Shown here: piece by piece, positions 1 to 7,141 of the stretch
Layout: each line of letters starts with the position of its first letter
Numbering within the stretch: position 1 is the first letter of the stretch
Source: Actinomycetes bacterium
Lineage (GTDB): Bacteria > Actinomycetota > Actinomycetes > Actinomycetales > Cellulomonadaceae
Assembly (NCBI GenBank): GCA_021793675.1
Contig: JAJYSG010000014.1
Span: 1 to 42,833 of the forward strand
Length of the DNA: 42,833 bases
Direction of reading: 5' to 3'
Translations under genes and position numbers: made by a program
The notes under the pieces: model-generated
Told to the model about the DNA's origin: nothing
The model's input: the letters and a program-made list of their open reading frames with translations, nothing else
The model's database searches: none

Positions 1-39
1 CAGCCGACGGATCTCAGCCCAGTCCTCCACGGTGATCAC
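1..39 (-). CDS. istA: IstA transposase, N-terminal 13 codons only (partial)
   Basis: A GTG at 39-37 opens a frame reading (M)ITVEDWAEIRRL, the characteristic opening of actinobacterial IS21-family IstA, the DDE transposase that works with the IstB ATPase. GAGGGAG lies just upstream as a ribosome site. The gene runs off the left edge. The start of the protein is recognised from the family pattern; nothing can be said about whether the remainder is intact. Confidence 0.7.
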   Translation of the reverse strand, partial: MITVEDWAEIRRL

Positions 40-112
40 TCCCTCACTCTTCAGCGAAGGGGGGTCAACTTTCGCCCGGCGCCAGGGGGTCAGTGTTCAC
101 GCGGCATCGACA
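1..112 (-). mobile_element. Terminal end of an IS21-family insertion sequence (cut by window edge)
   Basis: Read on the minus strand, the element begins with TGTCGATGCC at 112 and carries two related internal repeats. In plus-strand terms they are GGGGGGTCAACTTTC at 59-73 and GGGGGTCAGTGTTC at 85-98, with the shared GGGGGTCA core 25 bp apart. Multiple short terminal repeats of this kind are the IstA binding sites of IS21 elements. The start of istA follows directly. The rest of the element lies outside the window, so completeness and target duplication cannot be judged. The exact outer base (112) is inferred from the TG...CA rule. Confidence 0.75.
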
Positions 113-424
113 ACCGACGCCGTTGGTCTGCCGCTCTGTCGTCCTGGTCCCATCCGCTCCAGTAGGCGTTCATGTCGCGCCGGCGAGCCGGCGAACACCT
201 GGCCCGCGGCCAGGAGCACTACCTGATGGCACAAGGCGGCGAGCCTGCCGGGGCCGATACCTGCCTGGCCGACGACCGCTGCGGCGCCGCCGCCTTGGTA
301 GCAGTTCTGGCAGCAGTTCTTCTCCAGTCGCCACCATCCTCGGGTGTCCCGCGGCGTCACAGAGCGACGTTGACCTGCAAGGACATCACCGCCACCGACC
401 GCCACTGACCATCGAGGGCCACGT
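113..424. other. Unassigned stretch between IS21 end and tRNA-Ser fragment
   Basis: About 310 bp with no gene I can recognise. A minus-strand frame (405 to 97) runs into the IS end and encodes a peptide containing NCCQNCYQ. Nothing familiar is visible in it, and it lacks a good ribosome site. It may be a gene fragment interrupted by the IS. By its position it belongs to the integrated element side of the tRNA scar. Confidence 0.4.
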
Positions 425-475
425 GGAAGGCGTGTTGGGGTAACACCCTCGGGGGTTCGAATCCCCCATCCTCCG
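425..475 (+). other. 3' half of tRNA-Ser(GGA): probable integration (att) scar
   Basis: From 425 the sequence reads as the 3' part of a tRNA-Ser. It has a long variable arm (GTGTTGGGGTAACACCC), a perfect T arm (GGGGG at 451-455, TTCGAAT loop, CCCCC at 463-467), the acceptor strand ATCCTCC at 468-474 and discriminator G at 475. The 5' half is absent: bases upstream of about 425 do not fold into D and anticodon arms, and no GGAGGAT acceptor strand is present. Integrases that use tRNA 3' ends leave exactly such a fragment at one end of the element, with the intact tRNA at the other. By that logic the element lies to the left and older chromosome to the right. Confidence 0.75.
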
Positions 476-518
476 CGTTGGGGAGGGCCTGTGACCTGCG
501 GTTGCGCGGGGCGCGGGC

Positions 519-543
519 CCTTCGGCCTCGAGGCCTCTGAAGG
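519..543 (+). terminator. Possible tRNA-Ser terminator hairpin
   Basis: CCTTC at 519-523 can pair with GAAGG at 539-543, enclosing the palindrome GGCCTCGAGGCC (524-535) with a 3-nt bulge. It lies 44 bp past the tRNA fragment and may be the original tRNA terminator. There is no clear T run, so support is weak. Confidence 0.3.
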
Positions 544-593
544 CTTGGACGTCCCTTCGGCGCAGACCGAGTGCAGGCCGTGTCAACGCCGCC

Positions 594-1049
594 CTAGGAG
601 CCGGCGATCGTGGTGAGCAGCGCGCAGGCGCGGGCGATCGCATGCTGATCCTCGGGGCTGAGCGCTTGCAGCTGTCCGTCGAGCCAGGTGTTCCGTTGGG
701 CGCGGGTGGCGATGGCGAGCTCGGCGCCTTCGGGAGTGGTGCTGATCAGCACCTTCCGGCGGTCGTTCGGATCGGGAGTGCGATTCGCGTAGCCGGCTGA
801 GGTGAGCCGGTTCACGCTCTGACTCATCGAGGCGGGCGCGACGTGGGCATCCTCACTCAGCTGGGTCAGCGTCCGCGGGCCCTGCTTGTGCAGCCAGGTC
901 AGGACGTCGAGCGCCGTGTCTCCGAGGGTGCCTTCGGGCCGTTCGCTGCGGAACCGGCGGTACAGCAGCCCGACCGCTGATCGCACGTGGCTGCCGAGGC
1001 TGGCCTCGTCCGTCGTTCCGAGGGGTTCGCGGCTTGTCTCCGTCTCCAC
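594..1049 (-). CDS. MarR-family transcriptional regulator
   Basis: 151-residue winged-helix regulator. The central part (LTQLSEDAHVAPASMSQSVNRLTSAGY...DPNDRRKVLISTTPEG) is the MarR recognition helix and beta-wing, with the conserved DxRRK(V/L) signature. Members bind short palindromes and release them on ligand binding. The gene is divergent from the efflux gene at 1136, and the 86-bp gap holds two near-identical pseudo-palindromes. The GTG start at 1049 lies 8 nt after TACACT (1063-1058), giving an almost leaderless transcript whose -10 sits inside operator 1. Autorepression together with control of the efflux gene is therefore likely. The ligand is unknown. Confidence 0.9.
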   Translation of the reverse strand: METETSREPLGTTDEASLGSHVRSAVGLLYRRFRSERPEGTLGDTALDVLTWLHKQGPRTLTQLSEDAHVAPASMSQSVNRLTSAGYANRTPDPNDRRKVLISTTPEGAELAIATRAQRNTWLDGQLQALSPEDQHAIARACALLTTIAGS

Positions 1050-1055
1050 GGTTAG

Positions 1056-1091
1056 TTAGTGTACCTAAAGGCCAGTCCTTAGTATACCTAA
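1056..1091. promoter_or_regulatory. Twin MarR operators in the divergent promoter
   Basis: TTAGTGTACCTAA (1056-1068) and TTAGTATACCTAA (1079-1091) are near-palindromes differing at one base and set 23 bp apart. Site 1 overlaps the -10 of the regulator. Site 2 overlaps a TAGTAT -10 candidate (1080-1085) for the MFS gene, with TTAGTG as a weak -35. Positions and symmetry are read from sequence. Binding by the adjacent MarR protein is inferred. Confidence 0.7.
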
Positions 1092-1135
1092 CCACTGAGG
1101 AAGCCGGATCGCTGACTCGCCTTCATCGGAGCCCC

Positions 1136-2554
1136 ATGACGTCCTCTCGCACCGCTGTCCCCTCGACCGTCAAGGCCAAGCCGTTCTCGTGGCGGTTCAC
1201 GACCCCGCTGTTCATCGGGTCAGCCTTGAACCCGATCAACAGCTCCATGATCGCCACCGCGCTCGTGCCGATCGCGGCCGGTCTGCACGTCTCGATCGGG
1301 CAGACCGCCTCCCTGGTCACCGCTCTGTACCTGGCGAGCGCGATCGCCCAGCCCACCGCAGGCAAGGTCGCCGAGGTCTTCGGCGCCCGCCGTGTCTTCC
1401 TCGCCGGGATCGTCCTCGTCCTGCTCGGCGGGGTCTTCGGCGGAATGGCGCACGGCCTCACCATGCTGCTGATCGCCCGGGTGCTCATCGGGTTGGGCAC
1501 CTCGTGTGCTTATCCGACGGCGATGATGCTCATCCAGCGCCGCGCCACGGCAGCCGGGATGGAGAAGCCGCCCGGCGGCGTGCTCGGCGGTCTGCAGATC
1601 GCCGGCATCGCCACCGCGGCTCTCGGCCTGCCGATCGGCGGAGTCCTCGTCGACGCTGCCGGATGGCACTGGGTGTTCCTCGTCAACATCCCCGTGGCAC
1701 TGATCGCCCTGGCCGCGGCACTGATCTGGATCCCGCGCGACCCCCCGCAACGGGCACCGAGGAATGCTCGCGAGGTCATCTCCCGCATCGACCTGACCGG
1801 CATCATCGGCTTCGCCCTGGCGATGACCGCACTTCTCGCATTCCTCTTCTCGATCTCGCGACCGAGGTGGACCCTGTTGGCCGCAGCCCTGGTCATGTTC
1901 GTCGCCCTGACCGGGTGGGAGCTGCGTGCCGCGTACCCGTTCCTCGACGTGCGGCTGATCGTTCGCGACGGGGCGTTGACCCGGACGTATCTGCGCTTCG
2001 CCCTGGTCGGCCTGTGCGTGTACGTCGTCCTCTACGGCATCACCCAATGGCTGGAGGCAAGTCGGGAGATGTCCGCGCTCGGCGCCGGACTGCTCCTGCT
2101 GCCGATGAGCGTGATCTCCGGCGTCGTCGTCGCCCCGCTCTCCAGACGCAACCTTGTCCGTGGGCCCGTCATCGCCGCCGCCCTGGCCAGCCTCGCGGGG
2201 TCCGTCGGCGTCCTGCTCCTCACCTCGCACACGAGCATCGTCTGGATCTTGGCGATGACCCTGGTCTTCGGCGTCGCGCTCGGCACCGCGGCCAGCGGGA
2301 ACCAGATCGCCCTGTACATCCAAGCCCCGCCCGAGCAGCTCGGCGTCGCATCCGGACTGTTCCGCACCTTCGGCTACGTCGGGTCCATCGCCTCCTCTGC
2401 CATCACCGGCATCGTCTTCCACACCAGCGTCGGCGACGGCGGCCTGCACCTCATCGCCCTGATCATGATCGGCGTCAGCGTCAGCGCCGTGACTCTCTCA
2501 GTCCTCGACCGCACACTCCGCAACCCCGGCCGCCCCACCCCGTCATCGAGGTAA
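1136..2554 (+). CDS. MFS multidrug efflux transporter (DHA2-like)
   Basis: 472 residues from ATG 1136, preceded by CGGAGCCCC. An in-frame upstream start at 1034 would overlap the MarR gene and its operators, so it was not chosen. The protein is hydrophobic throughout. The first half carries the loop 2-3 signature (GKVAEVFGARRVFLAGIVL) and the drug/H+ antiporter motif C region (GLQIAGIATAALGLPIGGVL). Such proteins export drugs or toxic metabolites across the inner membrane using the proton gradient. It is followed 12 bp later by the PEBP gene and is likely repressed by the divergent MarR. A sampled line of the gene (1201-1260) is 62 percent GC against 75 percent at 8641-8700, hinting at foreign origin. 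Confidence 0.87.
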   Translation: MTSSRTAVPSTVKAKPFSWRFTTPLFIGSALNPINSSMIATALVPIAAGLHVSIGQTASLVTALYLASAIAQPTAGKVAEVFGARRVFLAGIVLVLLGGVFGGMAHGLTMLLIARVLIGLGTSCAYPTAMMLIQRRATAAGMEKPPGGVLGGLQIAGIATAALGLPIGGVLVDAAGWHWVFLVNIPVALIALAAALIWIPRDPPQRAPRNAREVISRIDLTGIIGFALAMTALLAFLFSISRPRWTLLAAALVMFVALTGWELRAAYPFLDVRLIVRDGALTRTYLRFALVGLCVYVVLYGITQWLEASREMSALGAGLLLLPMSVISGVVVAPLSRRNLVRGPVIAAALASLAGSVGVLLLTSHTSIVWILAMTLVFGVALGTAASGNQIALYIQAPPEQLGVASGLFRTFGYVGSIASSAITGIVFHTSVGDGGLHLIALIMIGVSVSAVTLSVLDRTLRNPGRPTPSSR

Positions 2555-2566
2555 GGAACCACGACC

Positions 2567-3133
2567 ATGCCCGTCAACCCTCTCGGTCACGCGTTGCGCA
2601 ACCGACACGCTGGACACCACACGCTCGTCTGGGCCCGCCCTGACCTGCAAGCACCCGAGACGTTCACCCTCACGAGTCCCGCCTTCGACCACGGCGCCCC
2701 CATCCCCGAACGCCACCGCGGCCGAGTCTTCGGCGCCAACATCTCGCCCGCCCTCGCCTGGACACCACCACCGGCCCGCACCGCGGAGCTCGTCCTGATC
2801 GTGCAAGATCCCGACGTCCCCTTCAGCAGACCCGCCACCCACGCACTCACGCTCGGCATCGACCCATCACTGAGCGGCATTCCCGAGAACGGCCTCGCCA
2901 ACCCCAGCCCGATCCGCGGGCTCACACACGGCAAGGGCGGCCTCGGCCGACGCGGCTGGGCCGGGCCCATGCCCCCGCGCTCGCACGGACCGCACTCCTA
3001 CGTCTTCCAGCTCTTCGCCCTGGACCACCGGCCCGAGCTGCCCGACGCGTTCACGCTGGCCGACGTCCTGCACGCGATGTCCGAACGCGTCATCGCACGC
3101 GCCCGGCTCGACGGCACCTACGAGATCCGGTAG
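2567..3133 (+). CDS. YbhB/YbcL family (PEBP, Raf-kinase-inhibitor-like) protein
   Basis: 188 residues. It matches the bacterial phosphatidylethanolamine-binding-protein fold: NISPALAWTPPPARTAELVLIVQDPDVP is the conserved NxSPxLxW...DPDAP signature, and GPMPPRSHGPHSYVFQLFALD is the GPxPPxGxHRYxFxLyAlD block that forms the anion pocket. The His-Arg of that block is replaced by SHGPHSY here. The function of bacterial members is poorly defined. The gene follows the MFS gene by 12 bp with AAGGA before the ATG, so both are probably one transcript under MarR control. The 3' end lies 8 bp from a truncated gene, possibly a rearrangement junction. Confidence 0.85.
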   Translation: MPVNPLGHALRNRHAGHHTLVWARPDLQAPETFTLTSPAFDHGAPIPERHRGRVFGANISPALAWTPPPARTAELVLIVQDPDVPFSRPATHALTLGIDPSLSGIPENGLANPSPIRGLTHGKGGLGRRGWAGPMPPRSHGPHSYVFQLFALDHRPELPDAFTLADVLHAMSERVIARARLDGTYEIR

Positions 3134-3140
3134 CCCCTGA

Positions 3141-3697
3141 CCAGAGAGCGTCCGCGTCGACCACGCAGTCCTGCGTCTGGGCGCAGACGGGATGTCCGGG
3201 CACGGCGGCTCGGTGACCGCGGGCTACGCGTTGTCGTAGTCGCTGACGCGACGGTCGGGTGGGTGACGCGCACGCTCGCGGTCGCGGTGCACGACGACGG
3301 CTGGATGCGGTCACTGCTGCTCTCCCGGACGGACGAGGGCACGTGGGTCGCCGACACCACGACGCGGGGCGACGTGGGCCTTCCTCTGCCGGGCCTCGTC
3401 GACCCCGAAGCGGTCCGCGCGGCGCTCGACTGCGACCTCGGGTTGTGCCCGGCGACGAACACGATGCCGATCCGTCGCCTGAGGCTGCTCGACGGCGACG
3501 TGCCGGACACGCCGCTCGTCATGGCCTGGGTGGAGGTGCCGGCGCTGCGCGCGATCCGCAGCGATCAGGCCTACGGGTCGGCGGGTCCGGGCCGTGTCCG
3601 GTACCGCAGCTACAGCCGCGACTTCCACGCCGAGCTGATGGTCGACGAGCACGGCGCGGTCGTCGACCATCCGGGCCTGGGACACCGCATCCCCTGA
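3141..3697 (+). pseudogene. Putative glycolipid-binding domain protein (DUF1089/PA1994-like), frameshifted and lacking a start
   Basis: The open part from GTG 3263 encodes 144 residues with the family core DLGLCPATNTMPIRRLRL, then MAWVEVPALRAIRSDQAY and the C-terminal VDHPGLGHRIP. The upstream frame (from 3141) reads ESVRVDHAVLRLGADGMSG, which looks like the missing N-terminal strand of the same family, but it ends at TAG 3237. The other frame continues it as LRVVVVADATVGWVTRT from 3224. One lost base near 3225-3231 explains the break. No start codon exists for the upstream part: TGA lies at 3138, immediately after the PEBP gene. I read this as a decayed gene cut at its 5' end. A sequencing error plus a short functional form from GTG 3263 is possible. 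Confidence 0.6.
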
Positions 3698-3716
3698 CCT
3701 CACGCCCGCACGATGT

Positions 3717-3722
3717 TACGTT
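3717..3722 (+). promoter_or_regulatory. -10 box of a leaderless lysE-like transcript
   Basis: TACGTT ends 6 nt before GTG 3729, and no Shine-Dalgarno is present. The arrangement fits actinobacterial leaderless promoters. Confidence 0.5.
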
Positions 3723-3728
3723 CGTCGC

Positions 3729-4376
3729 GTGCTGATCTCGGCGGGCGCTGCGCTCGGGATGGCCCTGACCGCTCTCGGGATGGTGCTGACCCCGGGCCCG
3801 AACATGATGTATCTCGTCTCGCGCAGCATCAGCCAGGGCCGCATCGCGGGCCTCATCTCCCTGGGCGGCACCTTCGTGGGCTTCGTCGTCTACATGACGA
3901 TGGCCAACCTGGGGCTCGCCGCCGTCTTCCTCCTGGTGCCGTGGCTGTACGTCGCCTTCAAAGCCGCCGGCGCCGGGTACCTGGCCTACCTGGCATGGCA
4001 GGCCCTCAAGCCGGGCGGGCGCGGGCTCTTCGAACCACGGGACCTGCCGCGGGACCCTGGACTTCGGCTCTTTCGGATGGGGCTGGTCACCAACCTGCTC
4101 AACCCGAAGGCCGCGATCATGTACCTGTCCTTGATCCCGCAGTTCATCAACCCGGCCCGCGGGCACCAGGTGCTGCAGGGATTCACGCTCGGTGGCATCC
4201 AGATCGCGGTGAGCATGACGGTCAACGCCGCGATCGTCCTCGCCGCCGGGACCGTCGCCGGCTTCATCAGTCACCGGCCGGCATGGGCGACGTGGCAGCG
4301 ACGCATCACGGGCACCATGCTCGGCGCTATCAGCGTGATGCTCGCCCGCGAGGTGCCGGTTCGCGCCCGCGTGTAG
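3729..4376 (+). CDS. LysE/RhtB-family amino acid exporter
   Basis: 215 residues, about six membrane segments. The first helix ends in LGMVLTPGPNMMYLVSRSISQGRIAG, the diagnostic TPGPN motif of the LysE/RhtB exporters. The middle cytoplasmic part FRMGLVTNLLNPKAAIMYLSLIPQFI is the second family signature (NLxNPK). These proteins export amino acids or related metabolites from the cytoplasm. The substrate cannot be told from sequence. It starts leaderless at GTG 3729. No regulator is adjacent, and it converges with the MFS gene that ends at 4462. Confidence 0.88.
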   Translation: MLISAGAALGMALTALGMVLTPGPNMMYLVSRSISQGRIAGLISLGGTFVGFVVYMTMANLGLAAVFLLVPWLYVAFKAAGAGYLAYLAWQALKPGGRGLFEPRDLPRDPGLRLFRMGLVTNLLNPKAAIMYLSLIPQFINPARGHQVLQGFTLGGIQIAVSMTVNAAIVLAAGTVAGFISHRPAWATWQRRITGTMLGAISVMLAREVPVRARV

Positions 4377-4461
4377 CCGACCACCTCGAGCCCTCGTGGT
4401 TCGTCCGCTGGCACGTCGACGAGATCCCGGTCGGCCCGGCGCCAGGGCGGACCCCACAGCG

Positions 4462-5712
4462 CTACTCGACGCGCGCGGGCAGCTGCCATCGGCGCAGCCG
4501 CGGGGTCGCAGAGGCGATCACCGTTGCGCCGACCACGCAGGCCAGTCCGCCCAGGGCGCAGCTCACGGCTCCTGAGGTGGCGCCGGCGACGAGGCCTGCG
4601 CGCAGGTCGCCGAGCTTCGGCGCGCCCGCGCCGACGAGGTAGTCGAGGGCGTTCACGCGTCCGCGCAGCGTATCCGGGGTGTCGGACTGCACGATGGTGC
4701 CGCGGCTGACGACGGTGCACGTGTCGGCGGCACCCGCGACGGCGAGGGCGGCGAGGGCGAGCGGCAGGGTGCCGCTGGCCCCGAACGCGGTGGTGGCGAG
4801 CCCCCATGCGGCGCACGAGATCAGCATGAGGCGGCCCTGGTGGCGGTGGGTGGTGAGGCGACCCGAGAGCAGCCCCGCGACCACCCCGCCGAGGCCGACC
4901 GCGGGCAGCATCAACCCGAGCGTGATCGGGGAGCCGCCGAACCGCTCGGCGTTGATGACGGGGAACAGTGCCGCGGGCAGCGCCAGCACCGTCGCGCAGA
5001 TGTCGACCAGGAACGCGCCCAGAATCACCGGCGTCCGCAGCACCAGGCGCACACCCTCGACGGCGTCCGACAGGGCGCGCCGCCTCGGCCTGTCGTCACC
5101 GAGCGGCCGCGCCGCACGCTCGGGCACCCGCGAGACCCCCCACAGCGCGGCCACGAAGCTGAGAGCGTCCATCACCAGGCACGTCCCGACGCCGGTCGAG
5201 GCCACGAGCGCGCCGCCGACGGCGGGCCCGACCAGCGTCGCGAGCTGGCCGCCGAGCCTGGTCAGCGCGAGGCCGGCCGGCAGGCTGGTGCCGGTCAGCA
5301 GGCGCGCGGGGATGCTCTGCGCCACGGGCGCGCCGAGCGACGACAGGGCGGCGCCCGCGCCGAGGACGCCGAACAGCACCGGCACGCTGCGGACCCCCGC
5401 CAGCACGACGACGGCGGCACCGCTGCTGACCGCGAGCTGCGCCGCGCGGGTGCACATCAGCACGGTGCGACGGTTCACGGTGTCGGCGAGGTGTCCGCCC
5501 AGCGGCGCGAAGGCCACCATCGGTACGCCCTGGACCACGCCGACGAGCCCCAGCACCACGGCGGACTGGGTCACGCGCCACACGTAGTAGGTGAGGGCGA
5601 ACGCGGCCATCTGGCTGCCGAGCGTGGAGATCGCCGACCCGGCCCAGAACGCGCGGAACGGGTGGTTCTCGCGCAGGGGCCCGACGTCGACGAGGTGATC
5701 GTGCAGGCTCAC
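4462..5712 (-). CDS. MFS transporter (macrolide-efflux / enterobactin-exporter type)
   Basis: 416 residues from GTG 5712, which overlaps the stop of the MarR gene (GTGTGA). The N-terminus ENHPFRAFWAGSAISTLGSQMAAFALTYYVWRVTQSAVVLGL is typical of the MFS_3 / MefA-like group (FRxLWxGxxxSxLGsxm). The loop signature GGHLADTVNRRTVLM follows TM2-3. Twelve membrane segments are plausible. The frame stays open upstream into the MarR gene, but the stop-start coupling decides the start. Role: export of an unknown compound, probably co-transcribed with and controlled by the MarR regulator. Confidence 0.85.
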   Translation of the reverse strand: MSLHDHLVDVGPLRENHPFRAFWAGSAISTLGSQMAAFALTYYVWRVTQSAVVLGLVGVVQGVPMVAFAPLGGHLADTVNRRTVLMCTRAAQLAVSSGAAVVVLAGVRSVPVLFGVLGAGAALSSLGAPVAQSIPARLLTGTSLPAGLALTRLGGQLATLVGPAVGGALVASTGVGTCLVMDALSFVAALWGVSRVPERAARPLGDDRPRRRALSDAVEGVRLVLRTPVILGAFLVDICATVLALPAALFPVINAERFGGSPITLGLMLPAVGLGGVVAGLLSGRLTTHRHQGRLMLISCAAWGLATTAFGASGTLPLALAALAVAGAADTCTVVSRGTIVQSDTPDTLRGRVNALDYLVGAGAPKLGDLRAGLVAGATSGAVSCALGGLACVVGATVIASATPRLRRWQLPARVE

Positions 5713-6203
5713 ACGCCGAGGTGCCGTCGCACTCGTTCGGTGAACGACTCGCGATCGAGCGCCGCGTCGAGCTCGCCGGCGAGGCTGGCCAGCGACCGGG
5801 TGAGCTCTGCGTCCAGCTCGGCCACCGCGGCCTCGGTCGCGTACCACTCCCGCCACAGCAGCGGGGCGAGCTCGCGCCCCGCGGCCGTCAGGGTCACGAC
5901 CCGCGAGCGCGCGTCCTCGCCGGGTTCGGAGGTGACCAGGCCGGCCGTGCGCATCGCGGCGACCGACTGGCTCATCGCGGAGTGGGTCACGCCGCACCGC
6001 TCCGCGAGCTCGCGGATCGCCAGCGGCCCCTCCTCGAGGAACATGATCGCCATGCTGAACCGGGTGGTGACCCCGGTGATCCCCAGCTCGGCGTAGAGCT
6101 GGCCGAGCTGCTCGTCCATCCGCCGGTACGCCCGTCGCCACGGTCGCCACACGCTGGGCAACTCGTCGACCGACCGGGGACGCGGATCCGGAGCAGATGT
6201 CAC
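5709..6203 (-). CDS. MarR-family transcriptional regulator
   Basis: 164 residues from GTG 6203. ATG 6230 would add nine residues and is an alternative, as neither start has a good ribosome site. The winged helix spans roughly 45-110 (GPLAIRELAERCGVTHSAMSQSVAAMRTAGLVTSEPGEDARSRVVTLTAAGREL), with the D(A)RSR wing motif. It is coupled to the downstream MFS gene by a GTGTGA overlap, the usual layout of an efflux gene with its repressor. An imperfect palindrome around AGGCCT (about 6218-6227, TAT...ATA flanks) just upstream may be the operator. AT-rich TTATATTA at 6216-6209 lies between this and the GTG. Confidence 0.87.
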   Translation of the reverse strand: MTSAPDPRPRSVDELPSVWRPWRRAYRRMDEQLGQLYAELGITGVTTRFSMAIMFLEEGPLAIRELAERCGVTHSAMSQSVAAMRTAGLVTSEPGEDARSRVVTLTAAGRELAPLLWREWYATEAAVAELDAELTRSLASLAGELDAALDRESFTERVRRHLGV

Positions 6204-6261
6204 AGCACTAATATAACAGGCCTCATACATCTGGACGGCGGCCCGCCCGCCGCCCCCGCCA

Positions 6262-7008
6262 CTACCAGGGCGCGACCGTGCCGTCGTAGGAGAACAAGGC
6301 CCCGGTGGGCCCGTCCGACGGCAGGTCGAGCAGGGCGACGACACCCGCCGCCCCCTCGGTCGGCTCGCCCCCTCGGCCCGCGGTGAGGCCCACACCCTGC
6401 ATGCCCGGGTTGAGGTTGGTGCGGCGAGCACCCGGAGCCAGGGCGTTGACCAGGAAGCCTTCCAGCGCGAGGGCCTGCGCGTAGTACATCGTCAGGGCGT
6501 TGAGCGCCGCCTTCGAGGAGCGGTAGACGGCGAACCGGCCACCGCTGGCGGCGGCGGCTTCGTGGTCGAACTGGGGATTGGGGCCCGTGCTCCACCCGAA
6601 GGACGCGGTACCGCTCGAGACGTTGACGATCCGCGGTGACGACGAGCGGCGCAGCGCCGGCAGCAACGCGTTCGTCACCGCGACGATGCCGAAGACGTTG
6701 GTCTCGTAGGACGTCCGGAAGAGCTCCGGATCGGCGTCCAGCAGACCCACGCCGTAGTCGGGCCGGATGCCGGCGTTGTTGACGAGCGCGTCGAGGCGGT
6801 CGACCGCCGCGGCGGCCGCGGCGACGCTCGCGCCGTCGGTGACGTCGAGCGCGAGGGCTCGCCCGCCCACCTCGGCAGCCACCTGGGTCGCGCGCTCCAG
6901 GCTCCGCCCGGTGACCCACACGTCCCAGCCGGCCTCGACCAGCTGGGCGGCGGCACTGCGGCCGATCCCCGACGTCGCTCCCGTGATCAGAACGCTGCGT
7001 CCGACCAT
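6262..7008 (-). CDS. Short-chain dehydrogenase/reductase (SDR)
   Basis: 248 residues from ATG 7008, chosen because GGAGG ends six bases before it. The in-frame ATG at 7014 abuts the GGAGG. The Rossmann start VLITGATSGIG gives the TGxxxGIG cofactor motif (about 7-14). NNAG lies near 77-80, the catalytic Ser in VNVSSGTASFG near 130, and YRSSK is the YxxxK pair near 162-166. The usual length is 250. The enzyme is an NAD(P)-dependent oxidoreductase of unknown substrate. It is transcribed away from the GAF regulator at 7142. The upstream region holds a strong palindrome and an imperfect copy, so a repressor is expected, but no TetR-type gene lies next to it. Confidence 0.9.
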   Translation of the reverse strand: MVGRSVLITGATSGIGRSAAAQLVEAGWDVWVTGRSLERATQVAAEVGGRALALDVTDGASVAAAAAAVDRLDALVNNAGIRPDYGVGLLDADPELFRTSYETNVFGIVAVTNALLPALRRSSSPRIVNVSSGTASFGWSTGPNPQFDHEAAAASGGRFAVYRSSKAALNALTMYYAQALALEGFLVNALAPGARRTNLNPGMQGVGLTAGRGGEPTEGAAGVVALLDLPSDGPTGALFSYDGTVAPW

Positions 7009-7033
7009 GTCCATCCTCCGTCTCGGCAACGAT

Positions 7034-7086
7034 GCGGAGGAACCTCCGCTTCGTTCAGGCCACACCCAAAGCGGAGGACCCTCTGG
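7034..7086. promoter_or_regulatory. Paired palindromic operators upstream of the SDR gene
   Basis: GCGGAGG AA CCTCCGC (7034-7049) is a perfect 7-bp inverted repeat with a 2-bp centre. GCGGAGG AC CCTCTGG (7071-7086) is a degenerate copy, starting 37 bp away. The first overlaps a plausible minus-strand -10. The pattern resembles operators bound by TetR-type dimers, but the regulator is not in the window. Confidence 0.55.
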
Positions 7087-7141
7087 TACGGGCAGGGTTC
7101 ACAGGGTCGAGCGTTGGTGACGCCAGTCCGGCGGGGTTCTA

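Noticed and set aside
97-405. A 102-codon minus-strand frame with NCCQNCYQ as a real zinc protein
   Set aside because: No ribosome site and no family match; the frame ends inside the IS terminus, so it is at most a fragment.
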